Part shown: one piece after another, positions 20,396 through 29,111 of the stretch
Numbering within the stretch: position 1 is the stretch's first letter
How the letters are laid out: the number at the start of each line of letters is the position of its first letter
From: JACCSI01 sp963815285
GTDB taxonomy: Bacteria; Acidobacteriota; Vicinamibacteria; Vicinamibacterales; UBA2999
Assembly: GCA_963815285.1 (NCBI GenBank)
Contig: CAWFGB010000005.1
Span: 872,282-936,281, forward strand
Reading direction: 5' to 3'
DNA: 64,000 nucleotides
The notes under the pieces: generated by a model
The model's database searches: none
Told to the model about the DNA's origin: nothing
The model's input: the letters and a program-made list of their open reading frames with translations, nothing else
Translations under genes and position numbers: made by a program

Positions 20396-21154
20396 CTAGC
20401 GATCCTTTCTGACGCCCGTGGGGCCCGTTGTGCGCGCGCGGCGCTTCACCTGAGCGAGTGGCTGTCGCGCCTTAACCTTGCGTTGGTATTTCGCGTGCTG
20501 GCGCTCGGAGACTTCCGGCCGATGCTGCGCGCGCCACTGGCGCACGCGTTCGGTGGCGCCGCAGGTCACACGACAGCGTTTCTGCCCGGGGCGCTTGAGC
20601 GCAAAGAGGCGACGGCAGCTGGCCGTCTCACAGCGCCGCAGCCGCGGCCCGATCGTGATCAGCAGGTCGACGGCGGCGGCGAGGACTTGCATCAGCGCGC
20701 CACGCTGCGAGACGAGCGCCACGCGATCGGGTCCCCAGTAAACGCCATCGCCGACCGGTTGCGCCAGGACGGTCGTCTTGCCCGGCGCCAGCGTCGTGAG
20801 CAGATCGCGCAGTTGCTGCTGCGTCGCACCGACGTCTTCCGCCGCCAGTGGGTGCTGTATGCCTGGGACATTCTCGATGCCTGGGACATTGTCGAAGCCT
20901 GCGGCATTGTTGACGTCGCCGGCCCAGGCGTGCACCCGCACTGCGGCGAACACACTGAGATCCGCCGCGACCTCGTCATGGGTGGTGTCGTCGAGGTCGC
21001 GGGCGATCAGATCGGTCAGCCAGGTCAATTGCTCCGCCTCGGTCCGGCCAATCTGCGCCATGCGCCGGAGCAGACCACTCATGCCGTCGTACACGGCGCG
21101 CTGCAGGGCGGCGCGCGTGGTCTTGCTGTCAGGCGTGCTGTAACGACGTTTCAA
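20396..21154 (-). CDS. Zinc-finger protein, CGNR-like C-terminus
   Basis: A 252-residue protein of unknown role upstream of the integrase. The C-terminal quarter has a cysteine pattern RRCETASCRRLF...RPGQKRCRVTCGATERVRQWR that resembles the CGNR/treble-clef zinc fingers of DNA-binding regulators. The N-terminal region has helices and a middle insertion of short repeats (NVPGIENVPGIQ). With only 3 bp to the integrase start it may control integration. A plain reading is a nucleic-acid-binding accessory protein. Confidence 0.65.
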   Translation of the reverse strand: MKRRYSTPDSKTTRAALQRAVYDGMSGLLRRMAQIGRTEAEQLTWLTDLIARDLDDTTHDEVAADLSVFAAVRVHAWAGDVNNAAGFDNVPGIENVPGIQHPLAAEDVGATQQQLRDLLTTLAPGKTTVLAQPVGDGVYWGPDRVALVSQRGALMQVLAAAVDLLITIGPRLRRCETASCRRLFALKRPGQKRCRVTCGATERVRQWRAQHRPEVSERQHAKYQRKVKARQPLAQVKRRARTTGPTGVRKDR

Positions 21155-21268
21155 GGTAAATCCTCCGTTTGGATGTTGCGTAACTAAAGTGAGCGTGTAA
21201 CAGCGAAAGTGGCGTACGGTATTACGCCGTTAGCCGTATTCTAACGTTAAAAGCGGAGGATACGGGAG
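21155..21268. promoter_or_regulatory. Divergent control region with inverted repeats
   Basis: This 114-bp spacer separates the leftward integrase operon from the rightward core operon. It is AT-richer than its surroundings and contains the inverted repeat gttagccgtattctaac and neighbouring tacggtattacgcc units. It is the natural place for both promoters and for binding of the excisionase-like HTH protein. The exact promoter elements are not certain. Confidence 0.4.
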
Positions 21269-21481
21269 ATGAGGCGAATACGCACCAAGCAGTTAAAAGA
21301 GATGGGGCGCCTCGCGAGCGCCAAGGCCGCGTCGCGGGAGACGGGCATCGCCTACACGAGCCTGCGGGACCTGGTGTTTCGCGGCGAGATTCCGGTCATC
21401 AAGATCGGCACCGCGTGGTACTTCGACCGGCGCGACCTGGAGCGGTTCATTGAGAACGCGAAGGAGACGCCGGGCGCATGA
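21269..21481 (+). CDS. Excisionase-like helix-turn-helix protein
   Basis: A 70-residue protein starting at ATG 21269 behind a purine-rich site (gcggaggatacgggag). The pattern AKAASRETGIAYTSLRDLVFRGEIPVIKIG...YFDRRDLERFIE is the winged-helix MerR/excisionase fold used by recombination directionality factors. It probably steers the integrase towards excision or regulates the core operon. It stands first in the operon and overlaps the next gene (ATGA). Confidence 0.8.
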   Translation: MRRIRTKQLKEMGRLASAKAASRETGIAYTSLRDLVFRGEIPVIKIGTAWYFDRRDLERFIENAKETPGA

Positions 21482-21870
21482 GTCGCCGGGCCAGCCTTGA
21501 TCTGGCGCCGCACCATCAACAGCTGTTGGACGCCAGCGCGATCGCGCCGACCGTGGCCGCCGCGCGGGGCTATCGCACCGTGCGCGATGACGCGTCGCTC
21601 CGCCGCTTGCACTTCGCGAAAGGCGTGACCGCCACGGGATTGCTGATTCCGATCTACGGCATCGACGCGAGGATTCGCACGCACCAGTACCGCCCAGACC
21701 TGCCGCGGCTCGACGGCCACGGGCGACCGCGGAAATACGAGTTTCCCGTCCGCAGCCGCCAGGTGATCGACGTGCCGCCGGCCGCGTACCCGGTGCTCGG
21801 CGATCCGGCCATCCCGCTTTGGATTACTGAAGGGTCGCGCAAGGCCGATGCAGCCGTGTCGGTGGGCTGA
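21478..21870 (+). CDS. DUF3854/Toprim-type primase protein, N-terminal part (frame-split)
   Basis: A 130-residue open frame matching the N-terminal half of DUF3854 proteins of integrative elements: SRRASLDLAPHHQQLL, the LLIPIYGIDARIRTHQYRPD block, RKYEFPV, and WITEGSRKADAAVS, whose Glu belongs to the Toprim fold. The frame ends at TGA 21868-21870, in the middle of the expected domain, and the next frame (-1) continues with exactly the missing part (SLSGVWNWRG). The ATG of that frame overlaps this stop (TGATG). Either two coupled polypeptides or one frameshifted protein is made. Confidence 0.75.
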   Translation: MSRRASLDLAPHHQQLLDASAIAPTVAAARGYRTVRDDASLRRLHFAKGVTATGLLIPIYGIDARIRTHQYRPDLPRLDGHGRPRKYEFPVRSRQVIDVPPAAYPVLGDPAIPLWITEGSRKADAAVSVG

Positions 21871-23519
21871 TGTGCATTTCACTCTCGGGCGTGTGGAATT
21901 GGCGCGGCACGAATCGCCAGGGCGGGAAATGCGCGCTCGGCGATTGGGACGTCATCGCGCTCAATGGGCGCGAGCTGCTCGTCGCCTTCGATAGCGACGC
22001 GACCGCCAACCCCGAGGTCCGCCTGGCACTCACACGCCTGCTGTCGTTTCTCGAGGCTCGGCGCGCGCGCCCGCGGGCGGTGATCTTGCCGGCCGGTCCC
22101 GACGGCGCCAAGGTGGGCCTCGACGATTTCCTCGCACATCACACGCGCGAGGAACTGCTCGCGCTCGCGGCGACTGCCGCCCGCCCGCTCTCGGCGGCGC
22201 GGCCAGCGACGCCACCTCCGCCGCGGGCGACGTTTCCGCCGTGTTCGCTCGCGGAGGTCGAGCAGCAGTTCGCCCGCTGGATTCCTGACGACGATCTGAT
22301 TCCGACGCGCGCCATGCTCGCCTGCTACGCCGCGAACCGGCATCTGACCGGCGATCCGGTCTGGCTCCTGTTGATTGGCGGATCGGGCATCGGGAAGACC
22401 GAACGTCTGAGTCCGCTTGCCGTGATGCCCGATGTGATGCTCGAAAGCAGTATTACCGGGCCGGCGGCACTGCTCTCCGGCACGGCGCAGAAAGAACGGG
22501 CGCTCGAGGCGACGGGCGGCCTCCTGCGCAAGCTGCCCGCCGCCGGCGGCGTCCTGGTGCTGAAGGACTTCACGTCGATCATCGACATGCAGCGCGATGC
22601 CCGCGCCGAGTTACTGGCGGCGCTGCGCGAGATCCATGACGGACGCTGGGATCGCAGCATCGGCGCTGAGGGCGGCCGCACGTTGTCCTGGACCGGACGG
22701 CTGGGCCTGATCGCCGGGTGCACGACGGCGATCGATTCCGCCCATGCCGTCATGGCCACGATGGGGATGCGCTTCGTGCTCGTGCGGCTGACGCCGAATC
22801 CAAAGATTGCGCAGTCGGCCTTTGCCCAAGTCGGCGGCGAACGCACGATGCGGGACGCCGTGCGGACAGCCGTCGGCGGCTTGCTGGATCATCTGCCCGG
22901 TCGGCCGCTGAACAAACACGACGCCAAGGACGGGCTCATTGCGCTGGGCTCGTATGTCGCGCTGGCCCGATCGCCGGTGGATCGAGACAGCCGCAGCGAC
23001 ATCCGGCTGGTGCTCGATCCGGAGGCGCCGACCCGGGTCTTGAAGATGCTCGTCAGCCTGTGGCAAGCGTGCGGGCTGCTCGGGCTGGATCAGGCGTCCG
23101 CGTGGGCCATCGTGCAGCGCGTCGGCCTCGACAGTATCCCGAAGCTCCGGCGGGCGGTGCTCGACCATCTCGCTTGCGCTGCGGCGGCGTGTGACACGAG
23201 CGCCGTCGCGGAAGCCGTCGAGCACCCGACGCAGACCACACGGCGCGCCCTCGAAGATCTCGCGGCGCATCACGTCATCCGGCGCACGGTCCAGGGCCCG
23301 GGCCGCGCGGATTTGTGGCAGCTCGCGGACCAAACGCGAGATTGGTTGGCTGAGCTGGCGAGAACCTTTCCGGTTTTGTCGGAACCCCCGGCATCGAAGC
23401 GCACAGACACACCACGCGCTGCGGGAGATCCACCAGGCGATCGCGTGTCTACCGACAAAACCGGAACGGTTGCCGCGGCGGAGCCGGCACCCCAGGACGA
23501 CGAGGAGTTTGTCCTATGA
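21870..23519 (+). CDS. Toprim C-terminal part fused to a P-loop ATPase/helicase-like domain
   Basis: A 549-residue protein. Residues 1-90 complete the Toprim/DUF3854 domain begun by the preceding gene (LSGVWNWRGTN, then LLVAFDSDA with the metal-binding DxD). An ATPase domain follows, with Walker A GGSGIGKTE near 170-178, Walker B-like GVLVLKDF near 227, and a sensor region (GLIAGCTTAIDS). A helical C-terminal region (EHPTQTTRRALEDLAAHH) looks like a winged helix. The likely role is element replication as a primase/helicase-like protein. It follows the preceding gene by stop-start overlap and overlaps the next gene by ATGA. Confidence 0.75.
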   Translation: MCISLSGVWNWRGTNRQGGKCALGDWDVIALNGRELLVAFDSDATANPEVRLALTRLLSFLEARRARPRAVILPAGPDGAKVGLDDFLAHHTREELLALAATAARPLSAARPATPPPPRATFPPCSLAEVEQQFARWIPDDDLIPTRAMLACYAANRHLTGDPVWLLLIGGSGIGKTERLSPLAVMPDVMLESSITGPAALLSGTAQKERALEATGGLLRKLPAAGGVLVLKDFTSIIDMQRDARAELLAALREIHDGRWDRSIGAEGGRTLSWTGRLGLIAGCTTAIDSAHAVMATMGMRFVLVRLTPNPKIAQSAFAQVGGERTMRDAVRTAVGGLLDHLPGRPLNKHDAKDGLIALGSYVALARSPVDRDSRSDIRLVLDPEAPTRVLKMLVSLWQACGLLGLDQASAWAIVQRVGLDSIPKLRRAVLDHLACAAAACDTSAVAEAVEHPTQTTRRALEDLAAHHVIRRTVQGPGRADLWQLADQTRDWLAELARTFPVLSEPPASKRTDTPRAAGDPPGDRVSTDKTGTVAAAEPAPQDDEEFVL

Positions 23520-23839
23520 CTGACGAGCAGTACGCCCAGTTTCGCCGAGCCCTCCGGTCGCCGGCCCGTCCGCTCGTGCTGGCCCTTGAAGGCCGCGGTC
23601 TGCGGTTCGAGCTGGTGATGGGCCGCGTGGTCATCCGCCCGGCCGCCCGCTTGACCGCTGAGGATCGCGCCGCGCTCCGCGCGCTCAAACCGAAGATCCG
23701 GCTACTTGTCCTGCACCGGCGCCGCTGGTACGACTGGGCGACGTCGCGGCTGCCGTCGTGGCCCGAGGCGCTGGCGGGTGGGCCAGTCGTCCGTGCGGAC
23801 GAGCACGGCGGTCGGGGCCCCGAACGGGAGGTCGCATGA
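23516..23839 (+). CDS. TubC-docking-domain-like small protein
   Basis: A 107-residue protein. Its N-terminal 65 residues (LALEGRGLRFELVMGRVVIRPAARLTAEDRAALRALKPKI) fit the TubC N-terminal docking fold, which is frequently found as a stand-alone or fused module in integrative elements with primases. The tail is Arg/Trp-rich. The role is unknown; protein-protein contact with the replication ATPase is the simplest idea. Overlapping ATGA junctions on both sides show tight coupling. Confidence 0.65.
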   Translation: MTDEQYAQFRRALRSPARPLVLALEGRGLRFELVMGRVVIRPAARLTAEDRAALRALKPKIRLLVLHRRRWYDWATSRLPSWPEALAGGPVVRADEHGGRGPEREVA

Positions 23840-24537
23840 CGCTGCAGATGTCGGCCTCGATCGCGCAGCTTGCCGCCGCGTTAGCGCGAGCGCAAGCCGC
23901 CTTTCCGGCCGTGCGCAAAGACAAGACGGCCTCGATTCAAACGCGGAGCGGCGGCCAGTTCTCGTACGCCTACATCGACCTGGCCGCCGTCGTCGAGGCG
24001 ACGCGCGGGCCGCTGACGAGCAACGAGCTCGCGCTGGTCCAGGCCGTGACGATGCAGGAGCCGCACGTCACCATCGAAACGTCGCTGTTGCACAGCAGCG
24101 GCGAATGGTTGGCCTCGGCGCTCGACCTCACGGTCCCCGACACCGGCGATGCACGCACGGTCGGCAGCCTCATCACCTACGGGCGGCGCTTCGGCCTGAT
24201 GGCGCTCGTCGGCCTCGCTGCTGCTGATGACGACACCGACGGGGCGGCAGGGCAGGAAGTCCATCGTAAGGACGACGCCCTGGCCCGCCCGCTCGCCACG
24301 CGCCCACGTCGCGAGCATCGGCCGATCACGAAGGCGCAGCAGCGCAAGCTGTTCGCGCTGGCGCGGCAGAACCACTGGCCGACCGATGCGCTGAAGGCGC
24401 GCCTCTACGAGGCGTTCTCCATCACGACCTCGAACGATTTGCGAGCCGGTGATTTCAATCAGGCACTCGAGATTGTCGGCCGCGGTCCGACGCCGGCGCC
24501 GACGCGGGAGCCAAGTGAAGACGAAATGCCGTTTTAA
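23836..24537 (+). CDS. ERF family single-strand annealing protein
   Basis: A 233-residue recombinase of the ERF family, which anneals complementary single strands during phage-type recombination. I start at ATG 23836, overlapping the upstream stop. The ERF core is clear: IAQLAAALARAQAAFPAV, FSYAYIDLAAVVEATRGPL, ETSLLHSSGEW, GSLITYGRRFGLMALVGLA, and the acidic DDDTDG. The C-terminal 80 residues carry a separate small helical unit (KAQQRKLFALARQ) and an acidic end EPSEDEMPF, like the acidic tip of SSB-type tails. Confidence 0.88.
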   Translation: MTLQMSASIAQLAAALARAQAAFPAVRKDKTASIQTRSGGQFSYAYIDLAAVVEATRGPLTSNELALVQAVTMQEPHVTIETSLLHSSGEWLASALDLTVPDTGDARTVGSLITYGRRFGLMALVGLAAADDDTDGAAGQEVHRKDDALARPLATRPRREHRPITKAQQRKLFALARQNHWPTDALKARLYEAFSITTSNDLRAGDFNQALEIVGRGPTPAPTREPSEDEMPF

Positions 24538-24616
24538 GGCGAGAGTTCCGCGCCGGTTGGCCCCCGTCTGGACAGCCTATGCCAACCGACGCGTTTTCGT
24601 TGAAAGGAAGGACAGT

Positions 24617-24871
24617 ATGGCATCAGACGTCGACCGATTGAAGGCACTATGCGAGAACATTCTCGACGCACAGCTTCTTGTTGGCGATCTTCAGCGCGAC
24701 TGCAATGACTTAGACGATATGCTCGCGGCCATCTGGCCCGATTTGAGGACGCTCATCGGCGCGCCAGAGAATCTCTCCTATGACTGGCTAGACAATGAAC
24801 TTCCGAAGCAGTTGGAAGCGTTCCTGCCGCGGCCGCAGCCGCCAACCGCCGCCAGCGACGACCAGCAGTGA
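24617..24871 (+). CDS. Hypothetical protein
   Basis: An 84-residue acidic helical protein behind a strong site (aaaggaaggacagt). It starts MASDVDRLKALCENILDAQ and has a short predicted coiled coil. There is no recognisable domain. It sits between the ERF and methyltransferase genes, and its stop overlaps the methyltransferase start (TGATG). Confidence 0.6.
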   Translation: MASDVDRLKALCENILDAQLLVGDLQRDCNDLDDMLAAIWPDLRTLIGAPENLSYDWLDNELPKQLEAFLPRPQPPTAASDDQQ

Positions 24872-25392
24872 TGTATCAGGTGATCTACGCCGATCCGCCG
24901 TGGGCCTATCGCAACCGAAAAACCGGAGGCAGTCATCGGTCCGGCGCCGCCCAGCACTATCCGACGCTGACCCCGGCCGAGGTCGCCGCGCTGCCGCTCC
25001 CGCCGCTCGACCAGCGGTCCGCGACGCTCTGGATGTGGTGCACGGTGCCGCTCCTGCCGGAGATTCTGCCGGTGATGCAAGCGTGGCACTTCACGTACAA
25101 GACCGCCCTCGTTTGGCACAAGACCGGACGCAAGGGCATCGGCTACTGGTTCCGCGGCGAAGCCGAACTCCTGCTGCTCGGCATCCGTGGCCGCGTGCCG
25201 GCGTTTCGGAGCCCGCTGCCGAACGTCATCGCGGCGCCGGTCGAAGGGCATTCGCGGAAGCCGGAGAGGTTTCGTCAGTTGATCGAGCAGTACACGCCGG
25301 GGCAACGCCGGGTCGAACTGTTCGCGCGGCGGCCGTCGTGCGCGGAATGGATATGCACGGGCTTCGAGAGCGACGGGATCGATCTCCGCTAG
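24871..25392 (+). CDS. MT-A70 family N6-adenine methyltransferase
   Basis: A 173-residue S-adenosylmethionine-dependent methyltransferase. The catalytic DPPW is at the very start (YADPPWAYRN), followed by ALVWHKTGRKGIGYWFRGEAELLLLGIRG and a C-terminal HSRKPERFRQLIE block, all typical of the short phage-type MT-A70 enzymes. It probably methylates adenines in element DNA, protecting it from restriction or marking replication. No partner endonuclease lies next to it, so an orphan or anti-restriction role is likely. Confidence 0.92.
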   Translation: MYQVIYADPPWAYRNRKTGGSHRSGAAQHYPTLTPAEVAALPLPPLDQRSATLWMWCTVPLLPEILPVMQAWHFTYKTALVWHKTGRKGIGYWFRGEAELLLLGIRGRVPAFRSPLPNVIAAPVEGHSRKPERFRQLIEQYTPGQRRVELFARRPSCAEWICTGFESDGIDLR

Positions 25393-25570
25393 GGGTCATG
25401 ACGGCTCGGGTAGGGGTAGGGCGGTCGCAATCGCTGGGCCTGAGGCGCTCAGGACCGCCGAGCAGTCTCCCGACAATGGCCGCGTTTTTCTCAAAGGGGG
25501 GGTTCGAGAGGGAATCTGTCGAAAGTGCGCGATTTTGGGCGCGTTTCCGGCGCTGTGTGAGGAGGACTGT

Positions 25571-25900
25571 ATGACCGCCACGACTTTTGCACCGCATCAT
25601 CGCCGCGCGCCGCGCTTTTCACCGCGGTGCTGCGAGTGCAGCGCACCGCTATCACCCGCGCTGATGGGCCGCCCGCGCGTCACCTGTTCCGAGGGTTGTC
25701 GCCGCGCGGCTGACTTTCGGCGGCGCAAAGTGCGGCGTCGGCGCGAGGCGCTCCAAGCGTGGCTCGAGCTCCTTAAGGACCCGCTCCGCGGTGGTTTTCC
25801 ACGCGAGCGCGTTCGGCGGGAAATCCGTGAGCTCCGTGCGGAACTCTTCGTCTTGGAGCACCGAGACGTGAAAGTGGAAATCAGAGTCTTTCAGTTTTAG
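25571..25900 (+). CDS. Small zinc-ribbon protein
   Basis: A 109-residue basic protein behind a ggagga site. It has one zinc-finger pattern, CCECSAPLSPALMGRPRVTCSEGCRRAADFRRRK, followed by an Arg-rich helix and an acidic middle. Such short treble-clef-like proteins are common near the right end of integration cores and probably bind nucleic acid. It lies 178 bp after the methyltransferase; the spacer may carry a promoter. Confidence 0.6.
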   Translation: MTATTFAPHHRRAPRFSPRCCECSAPLSPALMGRPRVTCSEGCRRAADFRRRKVRRRREALQAWLELLKDPLRGGFPRERVRREIRELRAELFVLEHRDVKVEIRVFQF

Positions 25901-26378
25901 GAGGTTTGGCATCATTGATCGAACGCCGGCGGTGATGCGGCCGTGTCGTCGCCGAATCCGATGAATTCGATGAGTTCGACGGCCCGCTACCCGATGCCTG
26001 ACGGTCGGTCGCGACTTCCTGAGCTGCCTTTGAGTCGCCGAGTTCACGGTGCCGCTTTCGCCCTCAATCGATCGGTAGTAGTGAACGGCGGTTTACCGTG
26101 GATCTGCCGCCGAATCAGCTTGGGCCAGGTTGGCGAAAGCGGGCCTGAGGGCCTTGAGGCGGCACGCGGTGACTTGAGGCGGCACGGGGTGAGGTGCGAC
26201 AGGTGCGACGTTCTGTAGATCTTGATTTTTTGATTTTCTTCGGCGCTGGAAGCCCCAGAAACGTGCAGACGGGTTCCCCTGAAATTCGTCAAGTGCCTAC
26301 GCACGAGGTACTTGCGAGTATCAGTCGAGGCGGAATAGCCCTTCCATTGGATCAGCTTGGATTAAATCCAAGAATCAA
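25901..26378. other. Non-coding stretch after the element core
   Basis: I see no convincing gene. The stretch has short direct repeats (two gacttgaggcggcac-like units near 26150-26190, then gtgcgac twice) and marks the junction between the compact core and the cargo. Confidence 0.5.
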
Positions 26379-26629
26379 ACGGGGGACTCTTCGAGGAGTT
26401 CTGCGAAGAGTTCACCCGCGAGATGAACCGGCTGCGAATGCAGCACCGCGCCAGCAGACCAGGCTGGCGAAACGCTTCAGATCGAGTTGAGGGAAAATCT
26501 GGCGGCCATGCTGGGGGCCACCGTACAAACGAAGAGGTCGTCGAAATCCGGCGACCTCTCCCTGCAAGTATCTTTGGTTGCGGGGCGCGCAACGAAGTGA
26601 ATCTGGAGTTCATCTGGGCCGCAGCGTAG
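26379..26629 (+). pseudogene. Large serine recombinase, decayed C-terminal remnant
   Basis: Three plus-strand frames together restore the end of a serine recombinase. The first gives LFEEFCEEFTREMNRLRMQHRA, the coiled coil after the zinc ribbon. A second frame gives LQIELRENLAAMLGATVQTK and DLSLQVSLVAG, the typical C-terminal LVAGA region. A third ends NEVNLEFIWAAA. At least two frameshifts and the loss of the whole catalytic part make it non-functional. It marks an old insertion at the junction of core and cargo. Confidence 0.6.
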
Positions 26630-26660
26630 GCGAGACGAGAGTGCTAGCGGTCAGGCTAGA

Positions 26661-27923
26661 CTAGCGGGCACTCACGCGATCGATGACCCAGCGCTGGCCA
26701 ATTTTGCGCAGCTCGAAACGCCATTCATGCGATTCCACGCGCGCGTTTCTGTTGCCGACCCGCGGGACGTAGGTCGTCTCCCCTCCACAGTCCGCCGTCG
26801 CCTGCGTGCCGTTGACCATCGTCACACAGCCCGCAAACGACAGTTCCTGTGAACTGAGCTGCCCGAAGGCGCGTTCGAGTGCCCGCGCGTTGGTGGTCGG
26901 CCAGACCGCGGCGATGGCCCTCGCGTCGAGCGCGCTCGCCGCTCCGCGATACTGCTCAAGGACTGCTGCGATGGCGGAGTCTTCCGAGACCGGAGTTGGC
27001 GCTGCGTTCAGCGATGCCGATGCAGCGGCCGCAGGGAGCGCAGAGACAGTGGCCGGAGTGCGTTCGACCACTAGGGGTGCGGGCGCGAGGCTCGCGGGCA
27101 GATGGGGGGTCGGCCCCGGCTCGACCGCAGCAGCCCCGCGCGTATCGGGCACGATCACTTGCGGACGTGCCGGCGGCGTCGTCGGAGGCGCGGACGCGGC
27201 GGCGACCTGCGAGCGCGGCGGAGTCGGCCGCTCAGGGGAAGCGGTGATTGTGCGTGCCGGCGCTTGTGTCGCCGAAGGCAGCGATCCGCTGGGGATCGCC
27301 TCGACGGCTCGTGGGGCCATCACATCACGACGCGGCACATCGCGGGCTGCTGAGGGCGGCGGTGTGGCTTTGGTTGGCGTGACCACCGGCGGCTGCGCTA
27401 GTGGGGTTGGCTCCGGCTGGGCGGTGGCGCTCTGCGGCGTCGGAGCCTCGCGCGGGGCGGACGCAACCACACGCTCCGCAGGCACAGCACTGCTGCGGTG
27501 TATGCGGCTGGTCTCCCACGTGGTCACCGCGCTCCATCCGCCGGCGAATCCCGCCGCCAGGAGAAATCCCGCGGCGAGAAGTGTCGCCAGCGGCGCCATG
27601 GCAACCCACGACGCTGCCGGCAACGGAGGGCTCGGCAGAGTCTCCGCGACCGCGGCTCCATTGTCGTGCGCGACCCCGGCGGGCGCGGAAATGGTCGCTG
27701 CGGTCTCGGGACGGACAAGGACGAAGTCGGCGATGGCATCCGTGTTCGCTGCCTCACCCCACTCGGCCGCGAACTCGTCGAGCGCGACGTCGGCGTCGGC
27801 GCGGCTGACGACGATCCAAGGGTCGGCCTGCGAGGGTGGGTCCGCAAGTGAGGGCGGCAACGCGGACGCGGGCTCCGTCTCTGATAGGAATTCGTCGCGA
27901 AGGGGATCGTGCGCGCCTGCCAT
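26661..27923 (-). CDS. Proline-rich single-span membrane protein with NTF2-like C-terminus
   Basis: A 420-residue protein from ATG 27923. It has an acidic N-terminal region (1-115), one transmembrane helix (about 120-150, APLATLLAAGFLLAAGFAGG), a ~180-residue Pro/Ala/Thr-rich linker, and a C-terminal domain of about 100 residues (AIAAVLEQYRGAASALDARAIAAVWP ... EWRFELRKIGQRWVIDRV) that matches the SnoaL/NTF2-like pattern. It probably spans the inner membrane with the C-domain in the periplasm. It is the last gene of a three-gene minus-strand operon, starting 4 bp after the beta-barrel gene. Confidence 0.7.
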   Translation of the reverse strand: MAGAHDPLRDEFLSETEPASALPPSLADPPSQADPWIVVSRADADVALDEFAAEWGEAANTDAIADFVLVRPETAATISAPAGVAHDNGAAVAETLPSPPLPAASWVAMAPLATLLAAGFLLAAGFAGGWSAVTTWETSRIHRSSAVPAERVVASAPREAPTPQSATAQPEPTPLAQPPVVTPTKATPPPSAARDVPRRDVMAPRAVEAIPSGSLPSATQAPARTITASPERPTPPRSQVAAASAPPTTPPARPQVIVPDTRGAAAVEPGPTPHLPASLAPAPLVVERTPATVSALPAAAASASLNAAPTPVSEDSAIAAVLEQYRGAASALDARAIAAVWPTTNARALERAFGQLSSQELSFAGCVTMVNGTQATADCGGETTYVPRVGNRNARVESHEWRFELRKIGQRWVIDRVSAR

Positions 27924-27927
27924 GATG

Positions 27928-29109
27928 TTACCGGCCGAACGAGTAATCCAGCGTGACCGTCGGCACCCAGCCGGCATTGAGCCCGGCCGACGTAAGCGGC
28001 CAACTCACGTGTCCGCTGACCAGCCACGTGCCGGCGACGTTCCACTTCACACCCGTGACCGCGACCACGCGCCACAGCGCTTGATCGACGCCGGTCAAGC
28101 GGATGGTATCCACACCTGAGAGACGCGGGTGTGGCTCCGTCATCTGCTCGAGCCGCCCGACCGAAGCGAACCGGCGGCCGGTGAACTCGCCGATGAGCGT
28201 CAGGTTCGGCCTCGCGGCGGCAGTTACAGCGGCGCCGAACGTCAGCTCGCGCGACAATCCGCCGACCCCGTAGCCGACCTCACCATGAACGCCGAGCTGG
28301 TTGGCTTCGAACGATCCGATCACACGCGGCTTTACCACCAGTTCGCCGCTCCCAAGCAGGTTGTCGCGATCGCCAGTCGGCAGGCGCACTTCCCCGCCGG
28401 CCGACACTCCGCTGCCGCCCGACCGGAACACATTGTACTTCGCGCGCAGCAGCACATCACCGATTCCTGACGCAGTGGCCGAACCAAGTGCTTGCAGCAG
28501 TTCCGAGCCACGATAAGTGTCGAGACGCTGGCCCAAGAGCGACAATCGCACCACCGGCAGCACCGCAGTTACGTCGAGCTGATCGGTCGCACCGTGGTTA
28601 AAGGCAAGGGCCACCGTGTCAGTGCGGATGCGCAGCGTCACGGTCTCAACGTCGAAGGGCTCCGCCGCACCGCGCAGCGTGCTCGCGGTGGCCACGAGGG
28701 TGCCGTCACGCAGGCTGCGTCCGTCGATCGTATCGAACGCCGCGGCTTGATAGCTGACGGTCAACGACGACTGATTGCGTCCAACCGTCAACGAGCGATC
28801 GGTGACGAAGGGGCCGAAGCTGTCGCTCGATCGCTCGACGACGCCGAGCGAGGGGTTGAGGCGGTACGTGAACGCCCCCGCAGAGGTGCTGACGGGAAAC
28901 GTGGCGAGCTCGATCAGCAGGAAGTCGGCGACGCTGTCGCGCGTCGCCGCAGCCGCCTCTTCGTCGCGAACGAAATCGTCCGTCGGGATCGAGCGGTTCG
29001 TCAGCAGAAACGACAAGACGTCGCGCACCGATTCCTGCGCGTGTGCAGGTGTGAGGTGGCACAGCACCAGTGCAATGCTGAAGACCGGGATCCAGCCAAA
29101 TCTTGCCAT
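27928..29109 (-). CDS. Predicted outer-membrane beta-barrel protein
   Basis: A 393-residue secreted protein from ATG 29109 with a clear signal peptide (FSIALVLCHLTPAHAQ). The mature part begins with a short helical segment (VRDVLSFLLTN), then alternates amphipathic strands and turns (VLLRAKYNVFRSG, GEVRLPTGDRDNLLGSGE, TLIGEFTGRRF) and ends in VTLDYSFGR with an aromatic near the end, as barrel proteins do. The LPTGDxxxLLGSG turn resembles the transporter/MetA-like barrel families. It probably forms a pore or adhesin partner for the BACON lipoprotein, which starts the operon 2 bp upstream. Confidence 0.75.
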   Translation of the reverse strand: MARFGWIPVFSIALVLCHLTPAHAQESVRDVLSFLLTNRSIPTDDFVRDEEAAAATRDSVADFLLIELATFPVSTSAGAFTYRLNPSLGVVERSSDSFGPFVTDRSLTVGRNQSSLTVSYQAAAFDTIDGRSLRDGTLVATASTLRGAAEPFDVETVTLRIRTDTVALAFNHGATDQLDVTAVLPVVRLSLLGQRLDTYRGSELLQALGSATASGIGDVLLRAKYNVFRSGGSGVSAGGEVRLPTGDRDNLLGSGELVVKPRVIGSFEANQLGVHGEVGYGVGGLSRELTFGAAVTAAARPNLTLIGEFTGRRFASVGRLEQMTEPHPRLSGVDTIRLTGVDQALWRVVAVTGVKWNVAGTWLVSGHVSWPLTSAGLNAGWVPTVTLDYSFGR

Positions 29110-29111
29110 CG

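Noticed and set aside
19415..21187. A 590-residue plus-strand open frame opposite the integrase operon
   Set aside because: It is the antisense of the integrase and zinc-finger genes, both with clear family motifs; its own residues have no recognisable domain and are Arg/Ala-rich as expected from GC-rich shadow frames.
26806..28119. A 437-residue plus-strand frame opposite the proline-rich membrane gene
   Set aside because: The minus frame has a membrane helix, domain pattern and operon spacing; the plus frame has low-complexity Gly/Ala/Thr content only.
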